From the NCBI RefSeq assembly GCF_963665245.1, contig NZ_OY762267.1, positions 2,170,001 to 2,234,000 of the forward strand: DNA of 64,000 nucleotides. Direction: 5' to 3'. Shown here one piece after another: positions 38,207-47,775 of this stretch. The notes beneath the pieces are model-generated. The model saw only the letters and a program-made list of their open reading frames with translations. It made no database searches and was not told the origin of the DNA. Numbering within the stretch: the stretch's first letter is position 1; each line of letters begins with the position of its first letter. The DNA is from an uncultured Paludibaculum sp. (GTDB lineage Bacteria; Acidobacteriota; Terriglobia; Bryobacterales; Bryobacteraceae). The position numbers and the translations under genes are program-made.

Positions 38207-38212
38207 TATAAT
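38207..38212 (+). promoter_or_regulatory. Consensus -10 box of the small exported protein gene
   Basis: A perfect TATAAT lies 72 bases before the next gene and just after a terminator. No good -35 hexamer is seen at 16-18 bases, so a weak or activated promoter is likely. Confidence 0.45.
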
Positions 38213-38284
38213 AAAGTAAGTCGGCCAAGTAGTCCTTCCTTATTTCCCCCTCACGTTCGGGAAAAAACCAAACGGAGAAATGAA

Positions 38285-38839
38285 TTGATCAAACTCAACG
38301 CTACTCGTGTGTCTCTGCTGGCCATCCTCGCGTTGGCCCCGGCTTCCTTACTCTCGGCGGCGAACGTCAAGGACGCTTCGCTGAAAGAGAGCATCGCCCT
38401 GATGCAGGAGATCTCGGGCGCGACCATGGGCATTCGGGAAACAGCCGCCCGCATCGAGTCCTTCAACCGGACGCCGCTGCAGCTGAGCCGTATCTCCCAT
38501 ACCTATCAGTTAAATGAACTGCGTGAACAGATGAACGCACTCGCCCCGGCGGTCGGCCGCTTGGAAGAGTTAAGCGCATCACTCGGGGCTTCAGAGCAGA
38601 AGACCATTGCGCGCGCGGGCATTGCCGCCCGTACCCTCGCCGCGGAGATCAACGCCACGATCCTGAAGCAGAATGAGATCGACGGAAACCCCAGCCTGAA
38701 CGTAGACTATTGCCGCCTTGTTGAGTCGGTCTACAAGCGAGCCAGCTCGCTCAACAAAACCCTCGACGCGGCGGCGGATTACTCAAAGGCGCGGGGCCGG
38801 GCCGAACAGAACGGGATCATTTCCGCTCAGTCCGAATAG
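38285..38839 (+). CDS. Small exported helical protein of unknown function
   Basis: An unrecognised 184-residue protein. A signal peptide (about residues 1-25, ending LLSAA) is followed by a mostly helical, Ala/Glu/Arg-rich mature domain with one Cys (VDYCRLV) and no other motifs. It should be periplasmic. The start appears to be TTG 38285, with CGGAGA about seven bases upstream. An ATG at 38280 in another frame would give only ATG-AAT-TGA and overlaps this TTG, so start selection is ambiguous. It has its own -10 box and a terminator-like hairpin after it. Confidence 0.7.
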   Translation: MIKLNATRVSLLAILALAPASLLSAANVKDASLKESIALMQEISGATMGIRETAARIESFNRTPLQLSRISHTYQLNELREQMNALAPAVGRLEELSASLGASEQKTIARAGIAARTLAAEINATILKQNEIDGNPSLNVDYCRLVESVYKRASSLNKTLDAAADYSKARGRAEQNGIISAQSE

Positions 38840-38856
38840 GCTGCCCGCCTCTCCAA

Positions 38857-38899
38857 ATTGGGACAAATGCGGAGATCTATTTTCCGCATTTGTCCCAAT
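38857..38899. terminator. 17-bp perfect inverted repeat between convergent genes
   Basis: ATTGGGACAAATGCGGA (38857-38873) and its exact complement (38883-38899) surround a nine-base loop. It lies between the small exported protein gene (plus) and the MutS-like gene (minus), both ending nearby. It would fold in either transcript and may act as a bidirectional terminator, but there is no T-run on either side. It could also be a dispersed repeat unit. Confidence 0.55.
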
Positions 38900-38933
38900 C
38901 CACTCGAATTCAACAGACCATCACGTCCGTCAG

Positions 38934-40712
38934 TCAGACCTCCAGTCCGATCGATCGCATCAGCTCCAGGGCATTGCTCTTGGCGACAACCCCGGGCCTG
39001 ATCGTGTAGTCGAACCGCATGCGGCCATCCTCCAGGTGATCCTCGAAATGCATGTTGATGCCGCGCGGCTGCACCTGATCGGCAATGTGCGTCAGCGCCA
39101 GATCATGGGTCGTCACCAGACCGATTGCGCCGCGCCGCACCAATCCCTGCAGTACGCCCGCGGCCCCTATGCGCCGGTCGTGCGAGTTCGTGCCGCTCAA
39201 CACTTCATCCAGCAGGAACAGCAGCGGCGGGTCATGCTTCGTCAGCTCCACGATACGCCGCAATAATGTGATCTCCGCGAAGAACCGCGAATTCCCCTCC
39301 TGAAGCGAATCCATGACGCGAATCGACGCGCCCACTGCCGCCGGCGTCAGCGTCAAGCGTTTCGCCCGCACCGGCGCCCCCGCCAGCGCCAGCACCACGC
39401 TTACCCCCACCGTCCGCAACATCGTGCTTTTGCCTGACATGTTCGATCCGCTGATCACAATCAAAGGCTGCGCCGCGTCCAACCGGATACTGTTCGCCAC
39501 CACCCGCCCGGGCGCCAACAGCGGATGGGCCAGATTCTCGCCATCCAGTAACGGTGGACCCTCAACGATCTCGGGAAAACAATCACCCGGATGCTCCCAG
39601 GCATAGCCGGCCAGCGCCAGCAGAGCCTCCAGTTCGCCGACCGTCTTTAGCCACTGCGAAATCGCCGGCCCGTGCTGCCTGCGCCACTGTTCGATCGCAC
39701 AGGCGCAGTTCAAGCCCCACATCAGCATCAGCGCAACCGGGGCAAACAACTGATTGCGGCGCAGGTCCAGCAGTCCAATGAGACGGGCCAGCCGCGCCAC
39801 CTGTCTCGATGGAGGCACCCCATCGGCATCCATGGAACGGCGTAACTGCAACAGCCGCCCGGCGGTAAAGCTCTCCCGCTCCAACCGGCCGAGGAGCAAG
39901 GCGATCAAACCCAACTCCCTCGCCGGCTCCTCCAACCCGCCCAGGACCTGAAAGACCCTGGAGCGCATCACATAGGAAAACCCCACCTGCGCCAGAATCG
40001 CGAGGAGGAATGGGATGCGCAGTCCGTAGAGCACCCAGATTCCGCAGGTGGTCAGGGTGATCAGCGGCAGCATCAACGCGGCCGCTCGGTGTACGCGCGT
40101 CAATCCAACTGGAGCCGCGCCACCCCACCCCGCCAGCGCCTCCGGATGCACCGCCGCCCGTACGTCCTCACCCATCAGGGCCAGTTGTTCCCGTAGATCG
40201 ACCCGCGGCTGCAGGTCTTTCACCGCACCCTGCCGGGCCGCCACCTCCTCCTTCGAAGCCCCGCGCAGCAGCCATTGCGCCAGCGTCTCTTCCCCGCCCC
40301 GCGTGCGAGCCGTGCAAAGCAACTCAAAGAGTGAGCCCCTTCCGAACAGATCCAGCGAGGCAGCATACGGGTGCTCCGGCGGCTCAAATTCCGCGCCGCT
40401 CACACCCTTGCCTTGCCAGGTCCCATCCAGACGCGCGAGTCCCAACTGATACAGCCGGACCGCCCGTTCCGCCAGCCGCTGGGCGCGCAAAGCAGCGTCA
40501 TGCCGGATCATGAGCACGACGAACGTCACGATGGGCAGCGGCAGCCACCAGGGCGATGCGCCGCGGTGCACAAACACCAGCCAGAACAGAGATACGCCAA
40601 TCAGTGCAACGATCAGGCGCGCGTTGCCGATGCTCTTGGCCAAGGCAGTTTGCCGGTCGGCGGTCGCCCGATATTCTCCCAGCCGGTGTTGATATTCAGA
40701 CAGTGGAGTCAC
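38934..40712 (-). CDS. Membrane-anchored MutS-family ATPase
   Basis: A 592-residue protein whose C-terminal third is a MutS ATPase: Walker A GSNMSGKST (422-430), the LQEGNSRFFAEI segment, Walker B LLFLLDEVLSGTNS (497-510) and HDRRIGAAGV. It lacks the MutS mismatch-reading domain I. Instead it has two predicted membrane helices near the N-terminus (about 32-48, 54-69) and two more (about 211-229, 232-248). Similar membrane MutS-like proteins occur in several phyla; their role is not established. It is unlikely to do ordinary mismatch repair. Confidence 0.85.
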   Translation of the reverse strand: MTPLSEYQHRLGEYRATADRQTALAKSIGNARLIVALIGVSLFWLVFVHRGASPWWLPLPIVTFVVLMIRHDAALRAQRLAERAVRLYQLGLARLDGTWQGKGVSGAEFEPPEHPYAASLDLFGRGSLFELLCTARTRGGEETLAQWLLRGASKEEVAARQGAVKDLQPRVDLREQLALMGEDVRAAVHPEALAGWGGAAPVGLTRVHRAAALMLPLITLTTCGIWVLYGLRIPFLLAILAQVGFSYVMRSRVFQVLGGLEEPARELGLIALLLGRLERESFTAGRLLQLRRSMDADGVPPSRQVARLARLIGLLDLRRNQLFAPVALMLMWGLNCACAIEQWRRQHGPAISQWLKTVGELEALLALAGYAWEHPGDCFPEIVEGPPLLDGENLAHPLLAPGRVVANSIRLDAAQPLIVISGSNMSGKSTMLRTVGVSVVLALAGAPVRAKRLTLTPAAVGASIRVMDSLQEGNSRFFAEITLLRRIVELTKHDPPLLFLLDEVLSGTNSHDRRIGAAGVLQGLVRRGAIGLVTTHDLALTHIADQVQPRGINMHFEDHLEDGRMRFDYTIRPGVVAKSNALELMRSIGLEV

Positions 40713-40778
40713 GCTTGCTTCATTGTAGGCGGGCCGGGCCTTGCTTCACGCGGGCGGTGAAAGCGCAGCGCAATTTCG

Positions 40779-40807
40779 TTGACATTTCTGAGACCAATCC
40801 GTAAAGT
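40779..40807 (+). promoter_or_regulatory. Strong promoter of the M20 peptidase operon
   Basis: TTGACA (40779-40784), exactly 17 bases, TAAAGT (40802-40807). The start is expected near 40814, leaving a leader of about 113 bases before the peptidase gene. Confidence 0.7.
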
Positions 40808-40926
40808 AATTCAAAGTCGCTCTGGGACTGAATACTCACCTTGTGCTGAGTTGCTCAATGGCGAGATCCCTCTAGGCTGAGGCGTGCGTCACGTCGCACC
40901 GGCTGGTCTACTTCATAGGGGTCATC

Positions 40927-42375
40927 ATGCGCCAGCGTCTGCTCTGCCTTCTTCTCTCGACATCCTGGGTCTTTGCCGCCGACACCGCCGCCGACACCGC
41001 CAAAGAGCTGCCTGATGTGGCTCAGCTCCTCGTCGACATCATTCGCGTGGATACCAGCAATCCGCCAGGCAACGAGGACAAGCTGGCCCAGCTCCTGGCC
41101 GGGAAGTTCAAGCCCTACGGTCTGGAAATCGATATCATTCCGACACCCCAACCGGGCAAGAGCCACTTCATTGCCAGACTGCGCGGCAACGGCAGCCGCA
41201 AGCCGGTCCTGCTGGCCGCGCACGCCGATGTCGTAGGTGTGGAACGCGAGAAGTGGTCTGTCGATCCCTTCGCCGGAGTGGTGAAGGACGACGCAGTCTG
41301 GGGCCGCGGAGCCATCGACTTCAAAGGCGGGCTTGCCGTCTTTGCCCAGGCGGTCATCAACATCGCTCGCAGCAAGGTGCCGCTGGACCGCGACATCATT
41401 TTCCTCTCGGAAGCCGACGAGGAAGGCGGCCAGTACAACACCCGCTATCTCGCCACCAAGGCTTGGGACAAGATCGACTGCGAGTTTGCGTTGAATGAAG
41501 GCGGCTGGATTATCAAGGACGACAAGGGCAAGGTCCTCTACGTCAGCATCTCCACCGCCGACAAATCCGGTGTCAGCCTCAAGCTCACTGCCCGCGGCAC
41601 GTCCACCCATTCCTCCATGCCGCGCCCCGACAACGCCATCTACACCCTCGCGCGGGCACTGGCCAGAGTCTCCGAATACGACACCAAGCCCAGGCTCACG
41701 GACTCCACCCGGGAGTTCTTCCTAGCCCTCTCACAGGTGAGCACTGAGCCCATGAAGTCCCACTTCCGCAATCTCGCCGAGGGCAAAGACCCGCAACTTG
41801 TCGCCGCCGCCGACAAAGCCATCAGCGAGAACACCCTTCTGCACGCCATCATGCGCAACACCATTGCGCCCGTGTTGATGAATGCCGGATTTCGCGGGAA
41901 CGTCATCCCCGGCTCCGCCGAGGTGACACTCAACTTCCGCACCATCCCCGGCACCAGCAACCAGGAATTGATCGACGAAATGACCAAGGTAATCAACGAC
42001 CCCCGCGTCGAGATCACGGTCGCCCAGCCCGGCATCGGCCGCACTCCTCTGACACCTGAGCAATTGAAGGATTACGAGCGCCTTCGCAACATGCCGGAAT
42101 CCTCCAAAGAGACGGACCTCTACCGCGCCCTCGTGGAAAGCTCAAAGAAGACCTACCCCGGCGCCGTCGTCACGCCCTATCTCTTCCAGGCCGGCACCGA
42201 CGCCTTCGCCTGGCGCTCGCGCAATATTCCCGTGTATGGCATCTACCCTTACCCGATTGATGCCGCCGATCTCAGCCGCATGCACGGCAATGACGAACGC
42301 GTGCCCATCTCCTCGCTGCAGACGGGCGTTGCTCTGATCACCGACACCCTGCTCGCTGTCGCTGCCAGGAAATAG
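40927..42375 (+). CDS. Exported M20/M25/M40-family metallopeptidase
   Basis: A 482-residue zinc peptidase with a signal peptide (about residues 1-18, ending VFAAD). Metal and catalytic residues sit in LLAAHADVVGVE, GRGAIDFKGG, and SEADEEGG, and a late His in MHGNDERV; a dimerisation domain lies between. Members are di-/tripeptidases or aminoacylases, and export places this one in the periplasm. AGGGG precedes the ATG. It is followed after 35 bases by the Oar-like receptor and then the GWxTD gene, all on one strand, so it may act on peptides taken up by that receptor (inference). Confidence 0.9.
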   Translation: MRQRLLCLLLSTSWVFAADTAADTAKELPDVAQLLVDIIRVDTSNPPGNEDKLAQLLAGKFKPYGLEIDIIPTPQPGKSHFIARLRGNGSRKPVLLAAHADVVGVEREKWSVDPFAGVVKDDAVWGRGAIDFKGGLAVFAQAVINIARSKVPLDRDIIFLSEADEEGGQYNTRYLATKAWDKIDCEFALNEGGWIIKDDKGKVLYVSISTADKSGVSLKLTARGTSTHSSMPRPDNAIYTLARALARVSEYDTKPRLTDSTREFFLALSQVSTEPMKSHFRNLAEGKDPQLVAAADKAISENTLLHAIMRNTIAPVLMNAGFRGNVIPGSAEVTLNFRTIPGTSNQELIDEMTKVINDPRVEITVAQPGIGRTPLTPEQLKDYERLRNMPESSKETDLYRALVESSKKTYPGAVVTPYLFQAGTDAFAWRSRNIPVYGIYPYPIDAADLSRMHGNDERVPISSLQTGVALITDTLLAVAARK

Positions 42376-42410
42376 CCGCTCTGGAAGTTGAAACAAAGGG
42401 GAGTACAAGC

Positions 42411-45233
42411 ATGAAGTGTGTCTGGACACTCGTAGTGTCTCTTCTCGTTCTGCCGGCGCTGTGGGCACAGCAGACCGGGATTCAGGGGACTGTCACCGAT
42501 TCCACAGGAGCCGTCGTTCCTAATGCGATTGTCCGTCTGCTGCCGGTGGGTGGGGGTGCCGCCTCCACGACCCTCACCGGGAACGAAGGCCAGTACATCT
42601 TCCCGGCACTGCAGGCCGCCGAGTACAAAGTGCGCGTCGAAGCCGCTGGTTTCACACCGGCAGAACGAACCGTCAATCTCCTCGTCGGCCAGAACCTGGT
42701 CGCTGAGTTCCAGCTGAAACCGGCGGCCCAATCCAGCACCGTCGATGTATTGGCCGACGCCGTCACCATCGACGTCTCTTCGTCCCAGGTCGGCGGCAAT
42801 GTCGACACCACCCGCATGAAGGACACGCCTCTCAATGGCCGCAACTGGATGGAGCTCTCGCTTCTCGTTCCGGGGGTCACCGTCAACGCGGTTTCCAACA
42901 CCCCGCTCGGCACCGTCAGCGGCGGACGCTTCCAGATCAACGTGGACGGCCAGCAGGTGACCCAGAACGCCGCCGGTGCCGGCTTCGGCCAGCCACAGTT
43001 CAGCCGCGAGACGATGTCGCAGTTTCAGGTCATCACCAATCGCTTTGATGCCACCATGGGCCGCTCCGCCCAAATCCAGGTGAATGCCCAGACGAAGTCC
43101 GGCTCCAACGATTTCCACGGCTCCGCTTACGGCTACTTCCGCAGCGACAAGTTCAATGCGGCCGATCCCATCGGCCAGCGTGTTCTGCCCTTCTCCAACA
43201 AACAGTACGGCGTCACCGGCGGCGGCCGCATCGTCCGCGACAAGCTCTTCTTCTTCGGAGCTTACGAAGGCGAATCGCAGCCTTCCACCGTGCTCACCAC
43301 GCCCACCGGCTTCGGCGGGCAGAGCTTCAGTTTCGCCAACGATTTCCAGACGAAGACCTGGGTGGGCCGCATCGACTGGGTCATCAACGAGAAGCACCGC
43401 CTCAGCGGCCGCTACAACGGCTCGCAGTGGCGCAATCCCTTCGGCAACGTCTCTGGCACCAGCCATCCCTCACAGGCCGCCCAGCAGACCCGCGACGGCG
43501 AAACCGCCATGCTCGATTGGACCTGGGTCGTCAATCCCACCACCACCAACGACGTCCGTTACGGCTTCAACTACTTCCAGTGGAAGAACAACCCCTACGT
43601 GCAAAGTCAGGAGTACCGCTTCACCGGCATCACCGTCGGCGGACCCTACAACTACCCGCAGGAGTTCAATCAGTACACCAACCAGATCCGCGACGACCTC
43701 TACTGGCTGAAGGGCGGTCACAGCATCAAGCTCGGCGGCGAATACCTCTCCAACAACCACACCGGCCTCTTCCCGCAGAACTCGCGCGGCACCGTGAACC
43801 CCTTCACCTCCACGCCGGCGAACCTCTCCGCCATCTTCCCGGTCTGGAACGACCCGGCAAGCTGGAACATCGACGCCCTCTCACCGTTGGCTTCGGCTTA
43901 CACCCAGGGCTTCGGCAACTTCAACATCGACATCCCCCGCAACGTCGTCGCCGGTTGGATCCAGGACGACTGGAAGCTCAACAAGCGTCTCACCATCAAC
44001 GCGGGCCTGCGCTACGACAACGACATGGGCATCTGGAGCACGCCAACGCTCAAGAGCAACGTCGTGCCCGCCCGTGGAGGCCAGAATCTGAACTTTTCCC
44101 CACGTGTCGGCTTCGCGTACGATCTCTTTGGCGATCGCCGGACTGTCCTGCGCGGTGGCGGTGGCCTGTACTTCGCCGACATCCAGGCTAATCAGGTCAT
44201 CAATCAGTCCATCTTCAACGGTGAGTCGTCCCTGCAGGTCGGCGCCAGCCGGACCTCCACCACCACCATCAACCTGCGCGACCCCTTCAACGGAGTCACC
44301 GGCGACGACTTCCTCTCCGGCAAGGTCCCAGTACCCGCGCAGAACATCCAGGTGCTGGGGATCGGCGCCGCAACACCTTACTCTGCCCAGGTCTCCATAG
44401 GTGCGGAGCGCCAGATCGGCCAGTCCTGGACCGTCTCCGGCGACTTCGTCTACTGGCGCGTCTATCACGAATGGCTCCGGCAGGACCGCAACATCACCTT
44501 CAATCCCGTCACCGGCTTCGGCAACAACCCTTCGGTCTCCGGCCGGCCCGACACCCGTTTCGGCCAGATTCTCGACTTCAACACGCCCAACGCCTCCGGC
44601 GCCATCTACTACGGTGGACAGTTCCAGGTCACTCGCCGCTTCGCCAAACGTTTTTCGGCCGGCCTGGCCTATACGGTCTCAAAGCTGAAGGACTCCTCCT
44701 CCAGCGCCTTCGGCTACGCCAATAATCCTTACGACCTCGCCGACGAGTGGGGCCCGTCGGTCGACGACCAGCGCCACACGCTGAACTTTGACGGCAGCGT
44801 CCAACTACCCTGGGGCTTCCAAAGCAGCATGTTCTACCACTACGGCTCCGGCGCGGCATTCGCCTCCATCGCCTCCGGCAATCCGTTCAACTACGCGGGC
44901 ACCTCCAACCGCACCTTCCTCTCCACCGCGACGGTCTACATCGACCCGTCTTACCTCTACGCTTCGCGCGCGCCCGGCTACACCAACGTGAGGCGCAACG
45001 CCTTCCGCGGCCAGCCCATCAACCGCATTGACTGGCGCCTCACCAAATCCATCACCGTCAAGGATCGGTGGCGCGCCACGGGCATTTTCGAGGTCTTCAA
45101 CCTCATCAATGCTCAGAACTACGGCACCTATCAATCCAACATCAGCCTGGCCACCTTCGGCCGTCCAGCCTACAACTCCAACCTCGCTTACGCCGCCCGC
45201 ATGCTCCAGTTCGCCGTGCGGTTTGATTACTAG
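42411..45233 (+). CDS. Oar-like TonB-dependent outer membrane receptor
   Basis: A 940-residue outer-membrane protein. After a signal peptide (about 1-20, ending WAQQ) comes a carboxypeptidase-regulatory-like domain (GIQGTVTDSTGAVVPNAIVRL; about 24-105), a plug region (TPLNGRNWMELSLLVPGV) and a large beta-barrel ending in the aromatic VRFDY. This architecture, numerous in Acidobacteriota, resembles Oar of Myxococcus and SusC relatives; ligands are usually unknown. Its neighbours are an exported peptidase and a GWxTD protein. AGGGGAG precedes the ATG. Confidence 0.9.
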   Translation: MKCVWTLVVSLLVLPALWAQQTGIQGTVTDSTGAVVPNAIVRLLPVGGGAASTTLTGNEGQYIFPALQAAEYKVRVEAAGFTPAERTVNLLVGQNLVAEFQLKPAAQSSTVDVLADAVTIDVSSSQVGGNVDTTRMKDTPLNGRNWMELSLLVPGVTVNAVSNTPLGTVSGGRFQINVDGQQVTQNAAGAGFGQPQFSRETMSQFQVITNRFDATMGRSAQIQVNAQTKSGSNDFHGSAYGYFRSDKFNAADPIGQRVLPFSNKQYGVTGGGRIVRDKLFFFGAYEGESQPSTVLTTPTGFGGQSFSFANDFQTKTWVGRIDWVINEKHRLSGRYNGSQWRNPFGNVSGTSHPSQAAQQTRDGETAMLDWTWVVNPTTTNDVRYGFNYFQWKNNPYVQSQEYRFTGITVGGPYNYPQEFNQYTNQIRDDLYWLKGGHSIKLGGEYLSNNHTGLFPQNSRGTVNPFTSTPANLSAIFPVWNDPASWNIDALSPLASAYTQGFGNFNIDIPRNVVAGWIQDDWKLNKRLTINAGLRYDNDMGIWSTPTLKSNVVPARGGQNLNFSPRVGFAYDLFGDRRTVLRGGGGLYFADIQANQVINQSIFNGESSLQVGASRTSTTTINLRDPFNGVTGDDFLSGKVPVPAQNIQVLGIGAATPYSAQVSIGAERQIGQSWTVSGDFVYWRVYHEWLRQDRNITFNPVTGFGNNPSVSGRPDTRFGQILDFNTPNASGAIYYGGQFQVTRRFAKRFSAGLAYTVSKLKDSSSSAFGYANNPYDLADEWGPSVDDQRHTLNFDGSVQLPWGFQSSMFYHYGSGAAFASIASGNPFNYAGTSNRTFLSTATVYIDPSYLYASRAPGYTNVRRNAFRGQPINRIDWRLTKSITVKDRWRATGIFEVFNLINAQNYGTYQSNISLATFGRPAYNSNLAYAARMLQFAVRFDY

Positions 45234-45238
45234 CCACC

Positions 45239-46930
45239 ATGAGACTCCCTTCGCTCATCCTGTTCCTGCCTGCCCTGGCCTTCGCCGCGGATCCCTGGCT
45301 GCAACGGGTGGAGCCCATCATGAACTCCGCCGAGCGCAAGCTCTACACGGAACTCCGGGATGACTCCGCCCGCCAGTCCTTCCGCAAGAGCTTTTGGGCC
45401 GGCAAGGCGGTGAGCGAAGTCGAGTATCTCCAGCGCGTGGAATCCATCGATGCCATGTTCGGTGGCGAGAAGCCCGGCTCGGGCGCGAATACCGATCAGG
45501 GCCGCGTCTACCTGAGCCTGGGCGCCCCAACCTCCATCAGCCGCCTACCCTCCAGCCGCGTCTTCGTGCCGTGCGAGATCTGGTACTACGACAGCCTGCC
45601 CCGCTTCGGACTCGGCACCCAGGCCCGCCTTCTCTTCTTCCGCAAGGAAGGCGCGGGCTCCATGCAACTCTACTCTCCTCAGTTGAACAGTCTCCGCACT
45701 CTGCTCATCCCCAACAGCGGCACCCGCGGACTCTTCCCCATCAACGACGTCATCCGCGCCTCCGACGTGCCGAACTCCCTGAACCTTCCGCCCGCCGAAA
45801 TGGAGGTCGTCGACGCCGCCTCTTCCCTCGCCCGGGGCATCACGGGCTCCGGCAACAGCGAGCTCCTCAACATGGCCGTCGCGCCTGCCTATGCGTTGCG
45901 CGGCACCCCGAAAGAGCGCGTCCAGTCGCGCCTGCTGCTCTCTGAACGGCCGGTCCTCGGGACTTTCCAGAGCTGGACGCCGGAACGCCTGCCGGTCATC
46001 GACCTCCACATCAACGCCGTCGTGCGCGCCCGCATCGGCCTCTCGGTCGAGCTCGCCGGAACACCGCTCGACGAATGGGCCACGCAGCTCCAGTTCGACT
46101 CTTCCACACCGGTCTCCTACGTCCACCGGCTCTTCCTCCTGCCCGGCGACTACACCGTCATCGTCGACGCCGACGGCGTCAGAACGCCTTACCCGCTACA
46201 TGTGGAAAAGCCGGCCGCCAGCACCGCCATCCTGCTCGGCGCATCGGAAGACAGCCCCGCCTCCGCTCCCTTCCGCTTCGGAATCCTGCGGCTGCTGCCT
46301 GCCCCTACTCCGCGTGTCGCTATGATCCAGTCCTCCGCACCCGGCCGCGTCCAGTGGCGTCTTGCGCGCGGCGTCGAAGTCCTCTCGGTCGCTACCACGG
46401 AAGCCGATGCCTCTGGCTTCGCCTCGTATAATTTGCCCACGCAGTTGCCAGCCGGCACCGTGAGCCTGCAGGCCCGCGTCAACGGCGAGGTTGTCGAGAT
46501 ACGGCTGCCCATCACCAAGGCAGAAGGCGCCGACCGCCGCATCCTCGTCTCCCACAACGCCAACCTGGGGCCAGCAGCGGCCCTGCTGTCCATCGGACGC
46601 CAGTTCCTTCTCAATGCGAACCACCAACAAGCCCGCCTTTGTTTCACCAGGGCCCTCACGCAAATCAGAAATGCGGATACCCTCTCCGCGCTGGGCCGCC
46701 TGGAAGCAATGGACGGACATCTCGACCAGGGCCGTTCAATGCTCGAGGAAGCCCTAGGCCTGGACGCCCGCCACTTTGACGCCCTCACCGCCATGGCTTT
46801 CGTCGAATCTGAGTACCAGGACTATGCGGTCGCCGCGGAGTATCTCGAACGCGCGCTGCAAGTGCGCCGCATGCCGGCCCTGGAACAGGCGCTCTCCGAT
46901 CTGAAAGGCAGACTGCGCGCCGGCCGCTGA
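45239..46930 (+). CDS. GWxTD domain protein with TPR-like C-terminus
   Basis: A 563-residue exported protein (signal about 1-16, ending AFAAD). The N-terminal 180 residues match the GWxTD domain: WLQRVEPIMNSAERKLYTEL, FRKSFWAGK, and GRVYLSLGAP with EIWYYDSLPRF. The central part is beta-rich and may be Ig-like. The C-terminal 110 residues (from about LLSIGRQFLLNANHQQARLCF) form TPR-like helices. Its function is not known; the domain is frequent in Acidobacteriota. It starts five bases after the receptor and is probably cotranscribed with it. Confidence 0.82.
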   Translation: MRLPSLILFLPALAFAADPWLQRVEPIMNSAERKLYTELRDDSARQSFRKSFWAGKAVSEVEYLQRVESIDAMFGGEKPGSGANTDQGRVYLSLGAPTSISRLPSSRVFVPCEIWYYDSLPRFGLGTQARLLFFRKEGAGSMQLYSPQLNSLRTLLIPNSGTRGLFPINDVIRASDVPNSLNLPPAEMEVVDAASSLARGITGSGNSELLNMAVAPAYALRGTPKERVQSRLLLSERPVLGTFQSWTPERLPVIDLHINAVVRARIGLSVELAGTPLDEWATQLQFDSSTPVSYVHRLFLLPGDYTVIVDADGVRTPYPLHVEKPAASTAILLGASEDSPASAPFRFGILRLLPAPTPRVAMIQSSAPGRVQWRLARGVEVLSVATTEADASGFASYNLPTQLPAGTVSLQARVNGEVVEIRLPITKAEGADRRILVSHNANLGPAAALLSIGRQFLLNANHQQARLCFTRALTQIRNADTLSALGRLEAMDGHLDQGRSMLEEALGLDARHFDALTAMAFVESEYQDYAVAAEYLERALQVRRMPALEQALSDLKGRLRAGR

Positions 46931-46931
46931 C

Positions 46932-47696
46932 CTACAACTCGTAGGTCGCTTCGCCCCCGGTGATGCGCAGATTCGATAGCCCCAGCGCCGTCAGCTCATC
47001 GGCCACCCGGTCGCGAAAGCGGTGCTTCAGATGCACGGCCAGAATATTCTTCATGGGCGGCATCTTCGACACCTCTGCGCGAAAACTGTCCGGAGTCAGA
47101 TGCGCGCTCACGCCGGCCAACCCCGTCAGGGCGTCCGGGAAGGTGCATTCCAAAAAGACCGACCGTGGCGCCGGCATCTCCGCTAGTAGCGCCCACATCC
47201 GGTCCGTGGGCCCCGAGTCCGCCCCAAACGCCACGGTGGAGCAGCCGTCCGTCACCAGGTATCCGGCCGTGGGCACTACGTGGTTCATCGCCACCGGCAC
47301 CACCCGCAACCCTTCCACCTCAATCGGCTCTTCCAGCCGGATCCCGTTGGACAGGAAAAATGGCCGCCCGGGCGGCGAGAGGTGAATGAAGTCCGGCCAG
47401 ATTTCGCCGTTGAAAATGTGCTTCTGCAGCGTCTCCATCGTCTCCGGCAGCGCATGCACGGTCACTGCCGGAACCTCCGGATCGTATGCGTTCTCCAGAA
47501 ACACCGGCAGGCTCGAAATGTGATCCATGTGCGAGTGCGTGAGGAAGACGTGGCGCACCCCAGCCTGCTCTTCCGGCGAGCCGGAAAAACCCAAGGTGCC
47601 TGCGTCGATCGCCACCCTGTCGTTGATCAGGTACGAACTGGCATAGTGCCTGTCGCGTGGCGCGTCGGGCGACGATCCAATCAGCCGGACTTTCAT
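46932..47696 (-). CDS. Metallo-beta-lactamase-fold hydrolase, class II phosphodiesterase-like
   Basis: A 254-residue MBL-fold protein with metal motif THSHMDHIS, the YLINDRVAIDAGTL start and a FGADSGPTDRMW late segment. The order of motifs resembles class II cyclic-nucleotide phosphodiesterases (PF02112), so cyclic nucleotide cleavage is a reasonable guess. The start is ATG 47696; an earlier frame start at 47768 runs into the divergent phosphatase promoter region. It converges on the GWxTD gene with one base between. Confidence 0.75.
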   Translation of the reverse strand: MKVRLIGSSPDAPRDRHYASSYLINDRVAIDAGTLGFSGSPEEQAGVRHVFLTHSHMDHISSLPVFLENAYDPEVPAVTVHALPETMETLQKHIFNGEIWPDFIHLSPPGRPFFLSNGIRLEEPIEVEGLRVVPVAMNHVVPTAGYLVTDGCSTVAFGADSGPTDRMWALLAEMPAPRSVFLECTFPDALTGLAGVSAHLTPDSFRAEVSKMPPMKNILAVHLKHRFRDRVADELTALGLSNLRITGGEATYEL

Positions 47697-47775
47697 CTCA
47701 TGTTCCCAGCGGCAGGCGCTCCCACAGCTTGGACCAATATTGCATGGACAGCCGCGGTCGGCAAGCAACTAGCGG

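Noticed and set aside
36987..38219. A 410-codon frame over purS and the HpaI-type gene
   Set aside because: It runs antisense to purS and in another frame through the aldolase, whose active-site motifs are clear.
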